Source: Alteriqipengyuania flavescens (GTDB taxonomy: Bacteria > Pseudomonadota > Alphaproteobacteria > Sphingomonadales > Sphingomonadaceae). Taken from it: a stretch of 64,000 bases of DNA. This document shows, one piece after another, positions 51,529-60,914 of the stretch. The stretch lies in contig NZ_CP129107.1 of the NCBI RefSeq assembly GCF_030406725.1, positions 620,001 to 684,000 on the forward strand. Reading direction: 5' to 3'. The translations under genes were made by a program, and so were the position numbers. The notes below the pieces were generated by a model. The model was not told the origin of the DNA. It worked only from the letters and a program-made list of their open reading frames with translations, and searched no databases. Every line of letters begins with the position of its first letter. Positions within the stretch are counted from its first letter, which is position 1.

Positions 51529-52048
51529 TCCGAACGACCCGCGAGGGCCGGATGTTCCAGTTTCGTTCGAGTCGGGAACGGGCCGGGAATGATGTAGCGT
51601 GTGTGGGGACCGGGCGCGCGGGTTACACCGCTTCTTTTCGCCCGATTTTTACCCCCGGCCTGTCCACAGACAGGCCCACAAGCTCTTCCACAGCGCCCGT
51701 GACCAACCCCGCCCTGACGAATCTTTTCCCGCCGCGCGCCTGCCCCGCTTTGGGGCAACGCTTTCGGGCTTTTCGCCTAGGTTTTGGGGCTCCCCGGCCT
51801 TCGAACCACTAGATAGTGAATCAACACCGACTCACCGTCAATGCCGGATTAACCGTGATTCCGCGTGCCGGCGGGGTGTATTAGTCATAGCATACGCCGC
51901 GACGCGTGGAGGAAGCTGGACTGGCGCAGCGCGCAAGCCCCAAAACGCATCTGTGAAGAAAAACATGGTGATTGAATCATTCGAATCCGCGCGTGAATCA
52001 ATCGTCCACGCGCGGGTACGAAAATTGCGCAGCGAAGCCTTCAACACC
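51529..52048. other. 520-nt non-coding region upstream of nrdA
   Basis: No convincing gene is present; the short open frames have no coding-like composition. The region should carry the nrdA promoter and the 3' end of the beta-helix gene's transcript. It contains an NrdR-box-like palindrome at 51806-51821, TTAACCGT-like CtrA half-site sequence near 51850, and two TCCACA sequences at 51660-51695 that weakly resemble DnaA boxes. Confidence 0.6.
51806..51821. promoter_or_regulatory. possible NrdR box upstream of nrdA
   Basis: CCACTAGATAGTGAAT matches the 16-bp NrdR consensus acaCwAtATaTwGtgt at about 12 positions and contains the inverted pair CACTA/TAGTG. It lies about 280 nt before the nrdA start. 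NrdR normally binds two boxes spaced by whole helical turns, and I could not find a good second one. Confidence 0.35.
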
Positions 52049-53767
52049 TTACCGGATGACGGCGAACCGTGTCGTCATGCGGCGGGCGTCGGCCCCGGCA
52101 ACCAGATTGCCCCGCGCCTGCTGCATGCCGCCTGCATCCCGTATCCGGACGCCGGCAGGCAGCGGCACGGTGGCACGCCCGGCGCCGCCCAGCACGACGT
52201 CGATATCCGCCGCCCGCGTAACCTGGTCCGTCAGGCCGAGCGCCAGCGCGTCGCCCCGCGCGTCTCCGCGATCGATTCGCCCGCGAAGGACGAATTCTCC
52301 AACGGTGGGCTGCTTCGATGCGGCGAACAGTTTCCCGTCGGTGCCGCTCATTTCGGCATCGATCTGCAGCGTGTCGATAGCCGCGCCATAATTCAGGAAC
52401 AGGATCGAGGAACCGGGCGATCTGCTGGCGGCCAACTGCCCCGACAGGGCGATCCGGTGGCTGCCGCCGCCCTCGTGGCTCAAGACGAAGCGCGGCAGGC
52501 CGGGTCCGATGCAAGCGACCGAGAGATCCACATCGTGGCCACGCCCGGCCAGTCGAATGGCGGAACCTGACGAGTAATAGGTGCGTCCACCGCGCGCGCG
52601 ATTGGTGCTCCAGTCCTCCAGCGTGATGTCCCCGCGAACCGTGACGTTCTGCGCGTTTCCCTGGAAATCGAGCGCTGCGCCGCTTCCTCCGGACAAGCGG
52701 ACGTTGCGCAGGGTCAGGGCGTCGACCGGCGCCAGAATGCCCGAACAATCCTTTCGCGCACCGGCACTCGTGGCAACGGCGGCCACGTGACGCGGGGTGA
52801 AGCGCACAGTCGTATCGGCAATCGTGGCGCGGCCGCATCCCTTGAGCGCGAGGGCCGCTTCCGCCCCTCCGGCATCTTCGAAAACGCAGCGTTCGACCAG
52901 CAGGCTATCGCCTCCGCCTCGCAGACCCTCGCTGTCGTTCATCGAAACCGAACGATCGCGTGGCCGCAGGCCGGTGAAGCGGCAATCCGAAATCACATTG
53001 GTCCCGGAGCGCACGAACACGAAATGGGCATCGGGGTCCCTGCCGCGCCCCGGATTGACATATTCCGACCAGCGGCTCCGGGTCAGGCGCACTCCGCCGT
53101 TCCGGCCGCTGTTCAAGCGCAGGCTCTCCGCACCGCCGTTTTCGAAGACCGCTCCATCGGCCACCAGCAGGCCGATCGGTGGCCCGTCACGCGACTGCAA
53201 CAAGTCGAAAGGGAAGCGATTGCCCCCGCTTGCCCGGGCGGAGAAATAGGTTCGCGACAGGTCGAGCTGGCCGATGCGTGCAGGTCCGCCCTGGCGATCC
53301 AGCAGGATGGCGGCATAGCCGAAATCGACGAACCGCGCCCCGGCCAGATCCCAGTCGAACGTGCCCGCCGATGCGCCTGCGCCCATGTGGAACACTGTGC
53401 GACAGTTCGCGAAAACCGGTTCGCCTTCGATACGAACGGAATAGGCCGGGCCGGTAAAAAGCGTCGTGCCGGTTTGCGACACCCCCTCCAGCCGCGCCCC
53501 GGGACCCGCCATGATCCGCACGGTCGCCCCGGGCGGGACGCGCAGCGGCGCCGCCAGGCGATCGCGACCGTCGAGCCTGATGGGCTCTCCCCGATCGATA
53601 GAAGCCTGGAACCGCGCACCGCTCTCGCGGGCCGGCACGGCGGCCGGCGCAGCAGAAACAGAGCGCGGTAGCAGCGCGGAGGAGGCACCGGCTGCGCCGA
53701 GCCCGGCAAGGACCTGGCGGCGCAAGGGAGAAAATCGGTTCGGCATTGTCCGTTCAGGAATATTCAT
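52049..53767 (-). CDS. Tat-exported right-handed beta-helix protein
   Basis: The 572-aa protein has a twin-arginine signal (LRRQVLAGLGAAGASSALLP) ending near VSAAPAA. The mature part is a run of short strands and Asn/Gly turns, such as ARLEGVSQTGTTLF, DCRFTGLRPRDRSV, GDSLLVERCVFED and LTLRNVRLSGGSG, typical of pectate-lyase-like or parallel beta-helix repeat proteins. It may bind or cleave a polysaccharide; no catalytic motif is certain. ATG 53746 (MPNRFSPLRRQ) is an equally plausible start. AT-rich promoter sequence precedes it. Confidence 0.82.
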   Translation of the reverse strand: MNIPERTMPNRFSPLRRQVLAGLGAAGASSALLPRSVSAAPAAVPARESGARFQASIDRGEPIRLDGRDRLAAPLRVPPGATVRIMAGPGARLEGVSQTGTTLFTGPAYSVRIEGEPVFANCRTVFHMGAGASAGTFDWDLAGARFVDFGYAAILLDRQGGPARIGQLDLSRTYFSARASGGNRFPFDLLQSRDGPPIGLLVADGAVFENGGAESLRLNSGRNGGVRLTRSRWSEYVNPGRGRDPDAHFVFVRSGTNVISDCRFTGLRPRDRSVSMNDSEGLRGGGDSLLVERCVFEDAGGAEAALALKGCGRATIADTTVRFTPRHVAAVATSAGARKDCSGILAPVDALTLRNVRLSGGSGAALDFQGNAQNVTVRGDITLEDWSTNRARGGRTYYSSGSAIRLAGRGHDVDLSVACIGPGLPRFVLSHEGGGSHRIALSGQLAASRSPGSSILFLNYGAAIDTLQIDAEMSGTDGKLFAASKQPTVGEFVLRGRIDRGDARGDALALGLTDQVTRAADIDVVLGGAGRATVPLPAGVRIRDAGGMQQARGNLVAGADARRMTTRFAVIR

Positions 53768-53824
53768 ATTTAAATGAACGGCGCCTTAGCTTCGATGTTC
53801 CTCTGTTCCGCTTTCTCGCGCGGC

Positions 53825-55525
53825 CTATTCGCCGGCCTGCCGGACGAAGGGCAGTTCCTGCCCGCCCTGGCGGATGACGAGGCCGGTGACGGCGCCCGCC
53901 TCGAGCTCGAAGGTGACCGTCGCATCGACGCCCCGCACGGCGAATTCGGTCTCGCTTGAAGGCGTCAGCGGAAGGGCGTTCTGCGGGCCGAGCTTGCCGG
54001 TCAGCCGGCCGTCCTCGCCCATCGCGACCACGAGTACGCCGATGGACGATTCGTAATTGCCGACGTAGGATGCCAGCACCGCGGCGGGCACTTCGGCGAC
54101 CTCCCGTTCCGGAACGTCGCCGGTCCGCGTGGCGATTTCCGCCGCCGTCTCTCCGTTCTGGTGCATCCGCATCACCGGCACGCCGTCGTCGGGCATGACC
54201 ATTTCGAACCACGTGAGGCTGTCAGGGCCATAGTGGAAACGGTTTCCGCCCGCGGCGTAGACCTGCGTCTCGCTCGCCCCCTCGCGCTGCGTGTAGAGCT
54301 GCCCGTCGCGTTCGAAGAACAGCCGCGTGCCGCCCCCGTTCGCGATGGCGTAGTTGCCGAAATACGGGGCGAGCGCGGCGATGTCGGCATCGACGGTGGC
54401 GAAGCTTTCGTAAGGATCGCCGATCGCGATGGCGGCGAGCCGGCGCATCGTGGTGCCGGCGCCGACCGCGGGCGAATCGGAATTGGCGAGCACGGCGACG
54501 AACACGTCCTCGTCCGGCAGATAGATGCTGTCGGTCGAAAAGCCGAAGATGCCGCCATTGTGGCCGATGGCCGGGCGGCCGCGCAAGTCGCTGAGGCCGA
54601 GGCCATAGCCGTAGGGTATTTCTTCCCCGTCGGTCAGCACGGTCGGGGCGGTCATCGCAGCGTAAGTCCCGGCGCCCAGGACCTTGCCGCCGTGGAGCGC
54701 GCTCGCCCACTTGGCGAGATCGAGCACCGTCCCGCTCAGCGCGCCGGCCGCGCCGGGGATCGACGGGTGGATCGGCTTGGAGGCAGAAAAGCGATCCTCG
54801 CCATCGAAGGTGTAGCCCGTGGCGAAGGCGGTGGTGGCGGCTTCGTCGGTCCGGAAGCCCAGCGTGGAGAGCCCGAGCGGGGCGGCGATGCGGCGCTCCA
54901 TTTCCTCGTACCACGGGCGGCCGGAGACCTGTTCGATGATTACGCCGACAAGGTAATAGGCGCTGTTGTTGTAGTTCCACGCGCTGCCCGGCGCGAACTC
55001 CATCGGCTCGGCGGAGAAGATCGCCACCAGCTCCTCGTTGGTCAGCGGCTGGGCCGTGTCGGTCTCGGCCATCCAGCCGGGCAGGTTGGTGTAGGACTTG
55101 ATGCCCGACGTGTGGTTGAGCAGCTGGCGCACGGTAACCGCCGCGCCGTCGCCCGGATAATCGGGCAGGAATTTCGAGACCGGATCGTCCAGCGACAGCA
55201 GCCCGTCGTCCACCATCTGCAGCAGCGTGGCCGCAGCGAACTGCTTGGTGATGGACGCGTAGCGGAAGACCGACCCGTCGGTCAGCAGCGCGCCGGTTTC
55301 CCCGTTCGCGACGCCTCTTGCACCGGTGTAAATCACGTCCCCCCCGCGCGTGACGATCACTGCGACGCCCGGTTCGTCTGCGGCGTAGCTGTCCGTAACC
55401 AGCCGGTCGAATGCGGTCCGCTCGGTCGTGACGTCGACGGCGGGCGGCGCGTCCTGCGCGGCCACGGATAGCGGGGCCAGGCTGGCGCCGGCGAGCGCGG
55501 CGGCGAGCAAATGGCGGAATTTCAT
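53825..55525 (-). CDS. class C beta-lactamase-like serine hydrolase, exported
   Basis: This 566-aa protein has a signal peptide (FRHLLAAALAGASLAPLSVAAQD), then a beta-lactamase-family domain. Catalytic SxxK is SITK in FRYASITKQFAA, the YxN motif is YNN in WNYNNSAYYLVG, and HNGGIFGF replaces the KTG triad. The C-terminal 150 or so residues form a separate lipocalin-like beta-rich domain seen in many such esterases and D-aminopeptidases. It probably acts as a periplasmic peptidase or esterase rather than a resistance lactamase. GGGAGAAA precedes the start. Confidence 0.92.
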   Translation of the reverse strand: MKFRHLLAAALAGASLAPLSVAAQDAPPAVDVTTERTAFDRLVTDSYAADEPGVAVIVTRGGDVIYTGARGVANGETGALLTDGSVFRYASITKQFAAATLLQMVDDGLLSLDDPVSKFLPDYPGDGAAVTVRQLLNHTSGIKSYTNLPGWMAETDTAQPLTNEELVAIFSAEPMEFAPGSAWNYNNSAYYLVGVIIEQVSGRPWYEEMERRIAAPLGLSTLGFRTDEAATTAFATGYTFDGEDRFSASKPIHPSIPGAAGALSGTVLDLAKWASALHGGKVLGAGTYAAMTAPTVLTDGEEIPYGYGLGLSDLRGRPAIGHNGGIFGFSTDSIYLPDEDVFVAVLANSDSPAVGAGTTMRRLAAIAIGDPYESFATVDADIAALAPYFGNYAIANGGGTRLFFERDGQLYTQREGASETQVYAAGGNRFHYGPDSLTWFEMVMPDDGVPVMRMHQNGETAAEIATRTGDVPEREVAEVPAAVLASYVGNYESSIGVLVVAMGEDGRLTGKLGPQNALPLTPSSETEFAVRGVDATVTFELEAGAVTGLVIRQGGQELPFVRQAGE

Positions 55526-55631
55526 CGCTTTCTCCCTGAGCGTGTAATGCCCACCTAACACACCTCGCGCGCCGAACAGAGCCCGGCGGACGAGTAGCCT
55601 TCCTGCCTCGACAGGGGGCTTCGACTGCCGC

Positions 55632-56528
55632 TCAGGCGTCCTGCATCGCCCCGTGGGCATGGTCGGCAATGGCATCGGCCACTTCGTCGACCAGTTCCAG
55701 CGGCAGGTCGTGGCCCCAGCCCGGGATGGTCTTCAGCCGGGCGCCCGGGATGCTCGCCGCCGTGTCGCGCCCGCCTTCCACCGGCACCAGCGGATCGTCC
55801 TCGCCGTGCAGGACCAGCGTTGGCAGGCGCACGTCCTTCAGCATCGCGCGGCGATCGCCGTCGGCGACGATGGCGGACAAGTGCCGCGTCGGCCCTTCGG
55901 GATAGAAGCTGCGGCGCACATTCTCGCGCACCCGGTCGCGCAGCCGCTCCTCGTCGGCGGGGTAGGCAGGGCTGCCGATGGTGCGCGACAGGTGCACGCC
56001 GTGCGCGACCAGCACGTCCTCCTCGGTCGATTTGGGCCGCTTCACCAGCGCCTTTATCGCTTCCGGCTTGGCGGCCGGCAGTTTCGGGTTGCCGGTGGTC
56101 GAGAAGATCGAGGTGAGGCTTAGTGCACGATCCGCATGGCGTGCCGCAACGTGCTGCGCGATCATCCCGCCCATGCTCGCACCGACGATATGCGCGCGCT
56201 CTATCCCCAGTGCGGTCAGCAGGCCGATCCCGTCGTCGGCCATGTCCGCCAGCGTATAGGGCACGCGCGGCGTCATGCCGATCTTCGACATGATCACCAT
56301 CTTGAGCATGCCGGGCGCCTTCACCCCGTCAAATTTCTGGCTGAGCCCGACATCGCGGTTGTCGTAGCGGATGACGCGGAAGCCCTTGGCCACCAGCGCC
56401 TCTACCAGCTCGATCGGCCACAGGGTCAGCTGCGCGCCGAAGCCCATGATCAGCAGGATCGGCGGGTCGCCCGGATCGCCGTGATCTTCGTAATGGATGG
56501 TGATTCCGTTGGCGGTGGCTTCGGGCAT
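55632..56528 (-). CDS. alpha/beta hydrolase
   Basis: This 298-aa hydrolase has the oxyanion region LLIMGFGAQLTLWP, nucleophile elbow VGASMGGMIAQHVA, acid in LHGEDDPLVPVEGG and base in IPGWGHDLP. The ANGITIHYEDHGD opening is common to the family. Substrate unknown; resembles esterases and haloperoxidase-like hydrolases. It is about 100 nt upstream of the serine hydrolase gene on the same strand, so the two may share a transcript. Confidence 0.92.
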   Translation of the reverse strand: MPEATANGITIHYEDHGDPGDPPILLIMGFGAQLTLWPIELVEALVAKGFRVIRYDNRDVGLSQKFDGVKAPGMLKMVIMSKIGMTPRVPYTLADMADDGIGLLTALGIERAHIVGASMGGMIAQHVAARHADRALSLTSIFSTTGNPKLPAAKPEAIKALVKRPKSTEEDVLVAHGVHLSRTIGSPAYPADEERLRDRVRENVRRSFYPEGPTRHLSAIVADGDRRAMLKDVRLPTLVLHGEDDPLVPVEGGRDTAASIPGARLKTIPGWGHDLPLELVDEVADAIADHAHGAMQDA

Positions 56529-56703
56529 TCTCGCTCTCCTCGGCCACGGTGAATAGCAGAGCGCGCCCGCCCGGCAAGCGGCTGGCCCGGTGAGCCCTGG
56601 GCAGGCGCTAGGCCGACTGCACTAGACCCCCTGTCGGATTTTCGCCGGCCCGCCCGCGGCGTAGTTTCGCCTCTCAATTCAACCGGATCGGGAGAGGACC
56701 GCC

Positions 56704-57063
56704 ATGACCGACAAGCTTGCGCTCGATTGCCCCAGCGCGCCGCACCAGCTCCCCGAAGCCAAGCTCTTCGGGGTCGTGCTGGAGGAAGAAGGCCAGCCGC
56801 GCGTCGCCTATCTCGACAAGCAGGCGCGCGAGCCCGACCGGCTCGATATCGAGGCGCTGGGCGTCGACCCCGGCCATGCGCTGCGCTTTTCCGCACCCTG
56901 CGCCAACAGCGGCTGCGGCCAGTGGCGCGACGGCGGGTGGTCCATCATGCCGCGGCCGCTTTTTTGCGCCCGACTTACGGCACCAGCACGGTGTCGCGCG
57001 CGACCTCGTCGGTTTCGGGATAGTCGAGCGTATAATGCAGGCCGCGGCTTTCGTGGCGCTTGA
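56704..57063 (+). CDS. hypothetical protein, possibly truncated, overlapping the nadB 3' end
   Basis: The first 80 or so residues (MTDKLALDCPSAPHQLPEAKLFGVVLEEEGQP, then RVAYLDKQAREPD) look like a genuine conserved sphingomonad protein, ending in a Cys-rich start (APCANSGCGQW). From about 56975 onwards the frame runs antisense over the last 89 nt of nadB and becomes Arg-rich and unlike protein. I recall homologues with more Cys (a CxxC-rich C-terminus), so this copy may have lost its C-terminal half. Ribosome site GGAGAGGACC is good. Confidence 0.45.
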   Translation: MTDKLALDCPSAPHQLPEAKLFGVVLEEEGQPRVAYLDKQAREPDRLDIEALGVDPGHALRFSAPCANSGCGQWRDGGWSIMPRPLFCARLTAPARCRARPRRFRDSRAYNAGRGFRGA

Positions 57064-58594
57064 GAGCGCTTTGCACGATGAGATAGGCGGCCTGGTGCAG
57101 GTTGCGCAGTTCGATCAGGTCGGTCGTCACGCGGAACGAGCCGTAGTATTCCTCGATCTCCTGCCCCAGCAACCGGATGCGGTGCGCCGCGCGCTCCAGC
57201 CGCTTGGTGGTGCGTACGATACCGACATAGTTCCACATGAAGCGGCGGATCTCGGTCCAGTTCTGCTTGATTACCACCTCCTCGTCGGAATCGGCCACGC
57301 GGCTCGCGTCCCAGGCGCGGATTTCGGGGGGATCGTCGAGCGTGTCCCAGCGCGCGAGGATGTCGTCCGCCGCCGCCTCGCCAAAGACGAAACATTCGAG
57401 CAGGCTGTTGCTCGCCAGCCGGTTCGCGCCGTGGAGGCCGCTTTCGGTGCATTCGCCCGCGGCCCACAATCCCGGCAGGTCGGTCCGCGCGTCGAGGCCG
57501 ATGAGGATGCCGCCGCAGGTGTAATGCTGCGCCGGCACGACCGGGATCGGCTCCTTCGTCATGTCGATGCCGAGGCCCATCAGCTTCTCGTGGATCGTGG
57601 GGAAATGCTCCTTCACGAATTCGGGCGGCTGGTGGCTGATATCGAGATGGACGTAATCGAGCCCGTAGCGCTTGATCTGGTCGTCGTTAGCGCGGGCCAC
57701 GATGTCGCGCGGGGCCAGCTCCATGCGTTCCGGATCGTATTTCTCCATGTAGCGCTCGCCGGTGACGGGATTGAACAAGCGCCCGCCCTCGCCCCGCACC
57801 GCCTCGGTGATCAGGAAGTTCTTGACCTCCAGGTTGTAGAGGCAGGTCGGGTGGAACTGCATCATCTCCATGTTGGAGACGCGCGCGCCGGCCCGCCAGG
57901 CCATCGCGATCCCGTCGCCCGTTGCGCCACGCGGAGCGGTGCTGAATAGGTAACAGCGCCCCGCACCGCCCGCCGCCATCACCGTGGCGCGCGCCACATA
58001 TGCCTCCACCTCGCCGGTTTCGGTGTTGAGCGCATAGGCGCCCCACACCCGTCCGCTGCCCGAATATTTGACCGCGTTGCGCCCGGTGATCAGGTCGATG
58101 CAGCTGCGGTTCGGCAGCAGGGTGATGTTGGGATTGGCCTCCGCCGCCTTCAGCAGGGCATCCTGCACGGCCCAGCCGGTCGCATCGTTGACGTGGACGA
58201 TGCGGCGGTGGCTATGGCCGCCTTCCCGCGTCAGGTGGAGGTCGCCGTCGCCGCTTTCGTCAGGCAATTTCTCGCGGTTGAACGGCACGCCGAGCTCGCA
58301 CAGGCGGTCGATCGCCTTGGGCGCGTTCTCGATGACGAATTCCACCGTGTCGCGATCGTTCAGCCCGGCGCCGGCCACCATCGTGTCGCGGATGTGGTTT
58401 TCGAACGTGTCGCCTTCGTCGAGCACGGCGGCGATCCCGCCTTGTGCCCAGGCGGTACTGCCGCCAGTCAGCGATCCCTTCGCGAGGACGAGCACCTTGC
58501 GCTGTTCGGCAAGCTCCAGCGCGGCGGTCAGCCCGGCCGCGCCGGATCCGATGACGAGGACGTCGTATTGGGCGATGGTCTGGGGGGTGGTCAT
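56975..58594 (-). CDS. nadB: L-aspartate oxidase
   Basis: This 539-aa FAD flavoprotein oxidises L-aspartate to iminoaspartate in NAD synthesis. FAD-binding GSGAAGLTAALELAE is at the N-terminus, and GGSTAWAQGGIAAVLDEGD and HSHRRIVHVNDATG are typical of the fumarate-reductase/aspartate-oxidase family. The catalytic Arg/His region lies in PAQHYTCGGI, and GLHGANRLASNSLLECFVFG is present. NadA/NadC are not in the window. Length is normal. Its 3' end overlaps the frame of the hypothetical gene at 56704. Confidence 0.95.
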   Translation of the reverse strand: MTTPQTIAQYDVLVIGSGAAGLTAALELAEQRKVLVLAKGSLTGGSTAWAQGGIAAVLDEGDTFENHIRDTMVAGAGLNDRDTVEFVIENAPKAIDRLCELGVPFNREKLPDESGDGDLHLTREGGHSHRRIVHVNDATGWAVQDALLKAAEANPNITLLPNRSCIDLITGRNAVKYSGSGRVWGAYALNTETGEVEAYVARATVMAAGGAGRCYLFSTAPRGATGDGIAMAWRAGARVSNMEMMQFHPTCLYNLEVKNFLITEAVRGEGGRLFNPVTGERYMEKYDPERMELAPRDIVARANDDQIKRYGLDYVHLDISHQPPEFVKEHFPTIHEKLMGLGIDMTKEPIPVVPAQHYTCGGILIGLDARTDLPGLWAAGECTESGLHGANRLASNSLLECFVFGEAAADDILARWDTLDDPPEIRAWDASRVADSDEEVVIKQNWTEIRRFMWNYVGIVRTTKRLERAAHRIRLLGQEIEEYYGSFRVTTDLIELRNLHQAAYLIVQSALKRHESRGLHYTLDYPETDEVARDTVLVP

Positions 58595-58718
58595 GGCCGC
58601 GTCTTAGGCCGTGACGGGCGCGCACGACAAGCCGCTTCGCCACTTCGCAGATGCAGCAATTCCCGGAACCCGAAGGCCCGCCCGGCCGTTTCCCGATCAA
58701 ACAAATCTAGAGGTTTCC

Positions 58719-59288
58719 ATGTCCCGTCTTTCCTGCGCACTCGCGGCTGCGCTGACGCTCTCGCTCGTCCCCGCCGCACCCGCTTTCACCGCCGAGGCGA
58801 TCCACCTCGGATCGGAGGATTTCGACGCGCGCCAGCAGGCTGCTGTACTGGCGCTTGCCGGTCTGGAGGACGTCGAGGACAAATACGGTGAACTCGCGCT
58901 CAAGCCCGGCCAGTTCCGCTGGAGCGACGATGGCGCCAAGGCGTCGCGCGTCGTCGTGAACCTCAACGAACAGCTGCTGTTCGTCTATTCCGGCAGCGAC
59001 CTGGTCGCGGTCTCGACCATTTCCAGCGGCACCGCGAAGAACCCCACCCCGTCGGGCATTTTTCCGATCATGGAAAAGCGCCGGATGCACCGCTCCAACC
59101 GGTACAACGACGCGCCGATGCCGTTCATGCAGCGGCTCGACAATTACGGCATCGCGCTGCACGCTGGCGAGCTTCCCGGCTATCCGGCCTCGCACGGCTG
59201 CATCCGCCTGCCGCGCGAATTCGCCGCCAAGCTGTTCGCCGCGACCGAAGTCGGCACCGAAGTTCTGGTCGGTGCCTATATGGAATAA
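58719..59288 (+). CDS. L,D-transpeptidase (YkuD domain), exported
   Basis: This 189-aa protein has a signal peptide (MSRLSCALAAALTLSLVPAAPAF) and one YkuD catalytic domain with His148 and the SHGCIRLP motif (Ser158-His159-Gly160-Cys161). Such enzymes make 3-3 peptidoglycan cross-links or attach proteins to the wall; Cys161 is the nucleophile. No LysM or PG-binding domain is attached. AGAGG lies 7 nt upstream of the ATG. Divergent from nadB. Confidence 0.94.
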   Translation: MSRLSCALAAALTLSLVPAAPAFTAEAIHLGSEDFDARQQAAVLALAGLEDVEDKYGELALKPGQFRWSDDGAKASRVVVNLNEQLLFVYSGSDLVAVSTISSGTAKNPTPSGIFPIMEKRRMHRSNRYNDAPMPFMQRLDNYGIALHAGELPGYPASHGCIRLPREFAAKLFAATEVGTEVLVGAYME

Positions 59289-59410
59289 GCGCGCCCGCTA
59301 ACGGCGCGGCGACGCCAAGCCACGGCCCGTCGCAGCGCGCTTTTCCCGCGCGAAACCGCCAATAACGGTAGACGCGACGGGGATCCCGGGGGCGGGAAGG
59401 GTCGTTTTAC

Positions 59411-59596
59411 ATGTTCATGGGGAGGATCGCCTGCGCGGTCGGCAAGCATGCCGCCGACCCACGCGGCGTGCGCCAGCTTTATTCCAACCAGGTCGGCCGT
59501 TGCCGCCATTGCCGAAAGCCGCTGGAAAACGACGGCGCCGGATGGCGGGTGCTGGCAATCCACGACGCGGGCCTCGATCGCCGCGCGGTGGACTAG
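59411..59596 (+). CDS. 61-aa protein with CxxC motif
   Basis: The small basic protein MFMGRIACAVGKHAA contains CRHCRKPLE, a zinc-ribbon-like half, and an Asp-rich tail. Similar tiny proteins with a GKH...CxxC pattern are common in sphingomonads, as far as I recall. It ends with a 4-nt tail-to-tail overlap with the ABC ATPase gene, which fits the packing of this genome. A second ATG 6 nt in is also possible. Function unknown. Confidence 0.6.
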   Translation: MFMGRIACAVGKHAADPRGVRQLYSNQVGRCRHCRKPLENDGAGWRVLAIHDAGLDRRAVD

Positions 59597-60531
59597 CTCT
59601 CCTTCGTAAGCTCCACGAAAACGTCCTCTAGGTCGGCTTCGCGAGTCGTCACGTCCTCGATCGCGTAACCGTGGCCCTGCACCTTGGCGAGCACCTGGCC
59701 GGCGGTCATCTCGTCGCGGTTGTACGTGACTTCCAGCGTGCGCGGATCGATCACGTCGGCCTTGGTGAAGCCTTCTTCCATAACCGGTCCGGCCAGGTCC
59801 TTGTCCACGCTGACCCGGACGATCTTTTCGCGCGCCATGCCGATCATCTCGCGCGTCGGCTTGTTCGCGATCAATTCGCCGTGGTTGATGATGGCGATCC
59901 GGTCGCACAATTCCTCGGCTTCCTCGAGGTAGTGCGTGGTCAGGACCACGGTGACGCCGTCGCGGTTGAGCTCGGTCACCAGTTCCCACAGCTGGCGGCG
60001 CAGGTCCACGTCGACGCCGGCGGTGGGCTCGTCCAGCACCAGGATCGGCGGTGAATGCACCATCGCCTTGGCGATCAGCAGCCGGCGCTTCATCCCGCCC
60101 GACAGCTGGCGGGTATAGGCATCGCGCTTGTCGGCGAGGTGGACGGCGCGAAGCAGTTCTTCCGACCGGCGCAGCTTTTCCGGCACGCCGAACAGGCCGG
60201 CCTGCAGTTCCAGCGCCTCGAACGGGGTGAAGAAGGGGTCGAAAACGATTTCCTGCGGCACGATGCCGATGCTGGCCTTCGCGTTGCGCCGCTCGTCATC
60301 GATGTCGAAGCCCCAGATGCTGGCGCTGCCGGAGGTCTTGTTGACCAGCCCGGCGAGGATGTTGATCAGCGTGGACTTGCCCGCGCCGTTCGGGCCGAGC
60401 AGGCCGAAGATACCACCCTGCGGCACATCGAAGCTGACGCCTTTCAGGGCCAGCTTGTCCTCCTGTCCCTTGTCGCCCTTGTAACGCTTGACGATGTCGC
60501 GGATGGCGATGGCGGGGGTGTCGTGGCTCAT
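59593..60531 (-). CDS. ABC transporter ATP-binding protein (drug/export type)
   Basis: This 312-aa ABC ATPase of the CcmA/DrrA-like export class has Walker A GLLGPNGAGKST, Q-loop GIVPQEIVFD, signature RQLSGGMKRRLLIAKA, Walker B ILVLDEPTAGVD and switch His in TTHYLEEAEEL. A C-terminal regulatory domain of about 90 residues follows. No permease gene is beside it in the window, so the transported substrate is unknown. Start MSHDTPAIAI is preferred to an ATG four codons earlier. Confidence 0.92.
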   Translation of the reverse strand: MSHDTPAIAIRDIVKRYKGDKGQEDKLALKGVSFDVPQGGIFGLLGPNGAGKSTLINILAGLVNKTSGSASIWGFDIDDERRNAKASIGIVPQEIVFDPFFTPFEALELQAGLFGVPEKLRRSEELLRAVHLADKRDAYTRQLSGGMKRRLLIAKAMVHSPPILVLDEPTAGVDVDLRRQLWELVTELNRDGVTVVLTTHYLEEAEELCDRIAIINHGELIANKPTREMIGMAREKIVRVSVDKDLAGPVMEEGFTKADVIDPRTLEVTYNRDEMTAGQVLAKVQGHGYAIEDVTTREADLEDVFVELTKES

Positions 60532-60608
60532 GCGCCTGCCCATGCCCCGCGGGCAGCCGTGCTGTAAAGGCTTTGCAGGGCCAGCCGCGCTTGCTATCGG
60601 CGCGGCCC

Positions 60609-60839
60609 ATGACAGACGCCGCGTCGATCCCCGCCCCTGAAACCAGCCTGGTCGAAACGCGCCGCGTGTGGTGCGACGGGGCGACCGATATCCGCAGCGG
60701 CGAGCTGTATCGCGCAGCCGCGCTGGGCCATCCGAAGACCTATTTCGAAATCGGCGCCGAAGGCTTCTTCGACTGCGGCTATTGCGACCGGCGTTTCGTC
60801 CTGAGGGGCGGCCCCGCGGATGACGGCAGCCACGGCTGA
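60609..60839 (+). CDS. zf-CHCC zinc-finger protein (NDUFS6-like)
   Basis: This 76-aa protein has the CHCC finger: Cys in RVWCDGAT, His in LGHPKTYFE, and CxxC in FFDCGYCDRRFVL. This is the zf-CHCC domain that in mitochondria forms the complex I subunit NDUFS6; bacterial members are encoded widely in alphaproteobacteria. The start at 60609 removes a 12-residue extension that overlaps the ABC gene promoter. Divergent from the ABC ATPase. Confidence 0.9.
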   Translation: MTDAASIPAPETSLVETRRVWCDGATDIRSGELYRAAALGHPKTYFEIGAEGFFDCGYCDRRFVLRGGPADDGSHG

Positions 60840-60914
60840 CAAATGTTTGCTCCGGCGGGAGCCAATTTGCCCTCCCGCGCGTTAAGCCCGATTATCGGGT
60901 ATGGAGGAAACGCT

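Noticed and set aside
51655-51700. Two TCCACA sequences considered as DnaA boxes regulating nrdA
   Set aside because: Neither matches TTATCCACA at more than seven positions and spacing is not suggestive; such hits are expected by chance.
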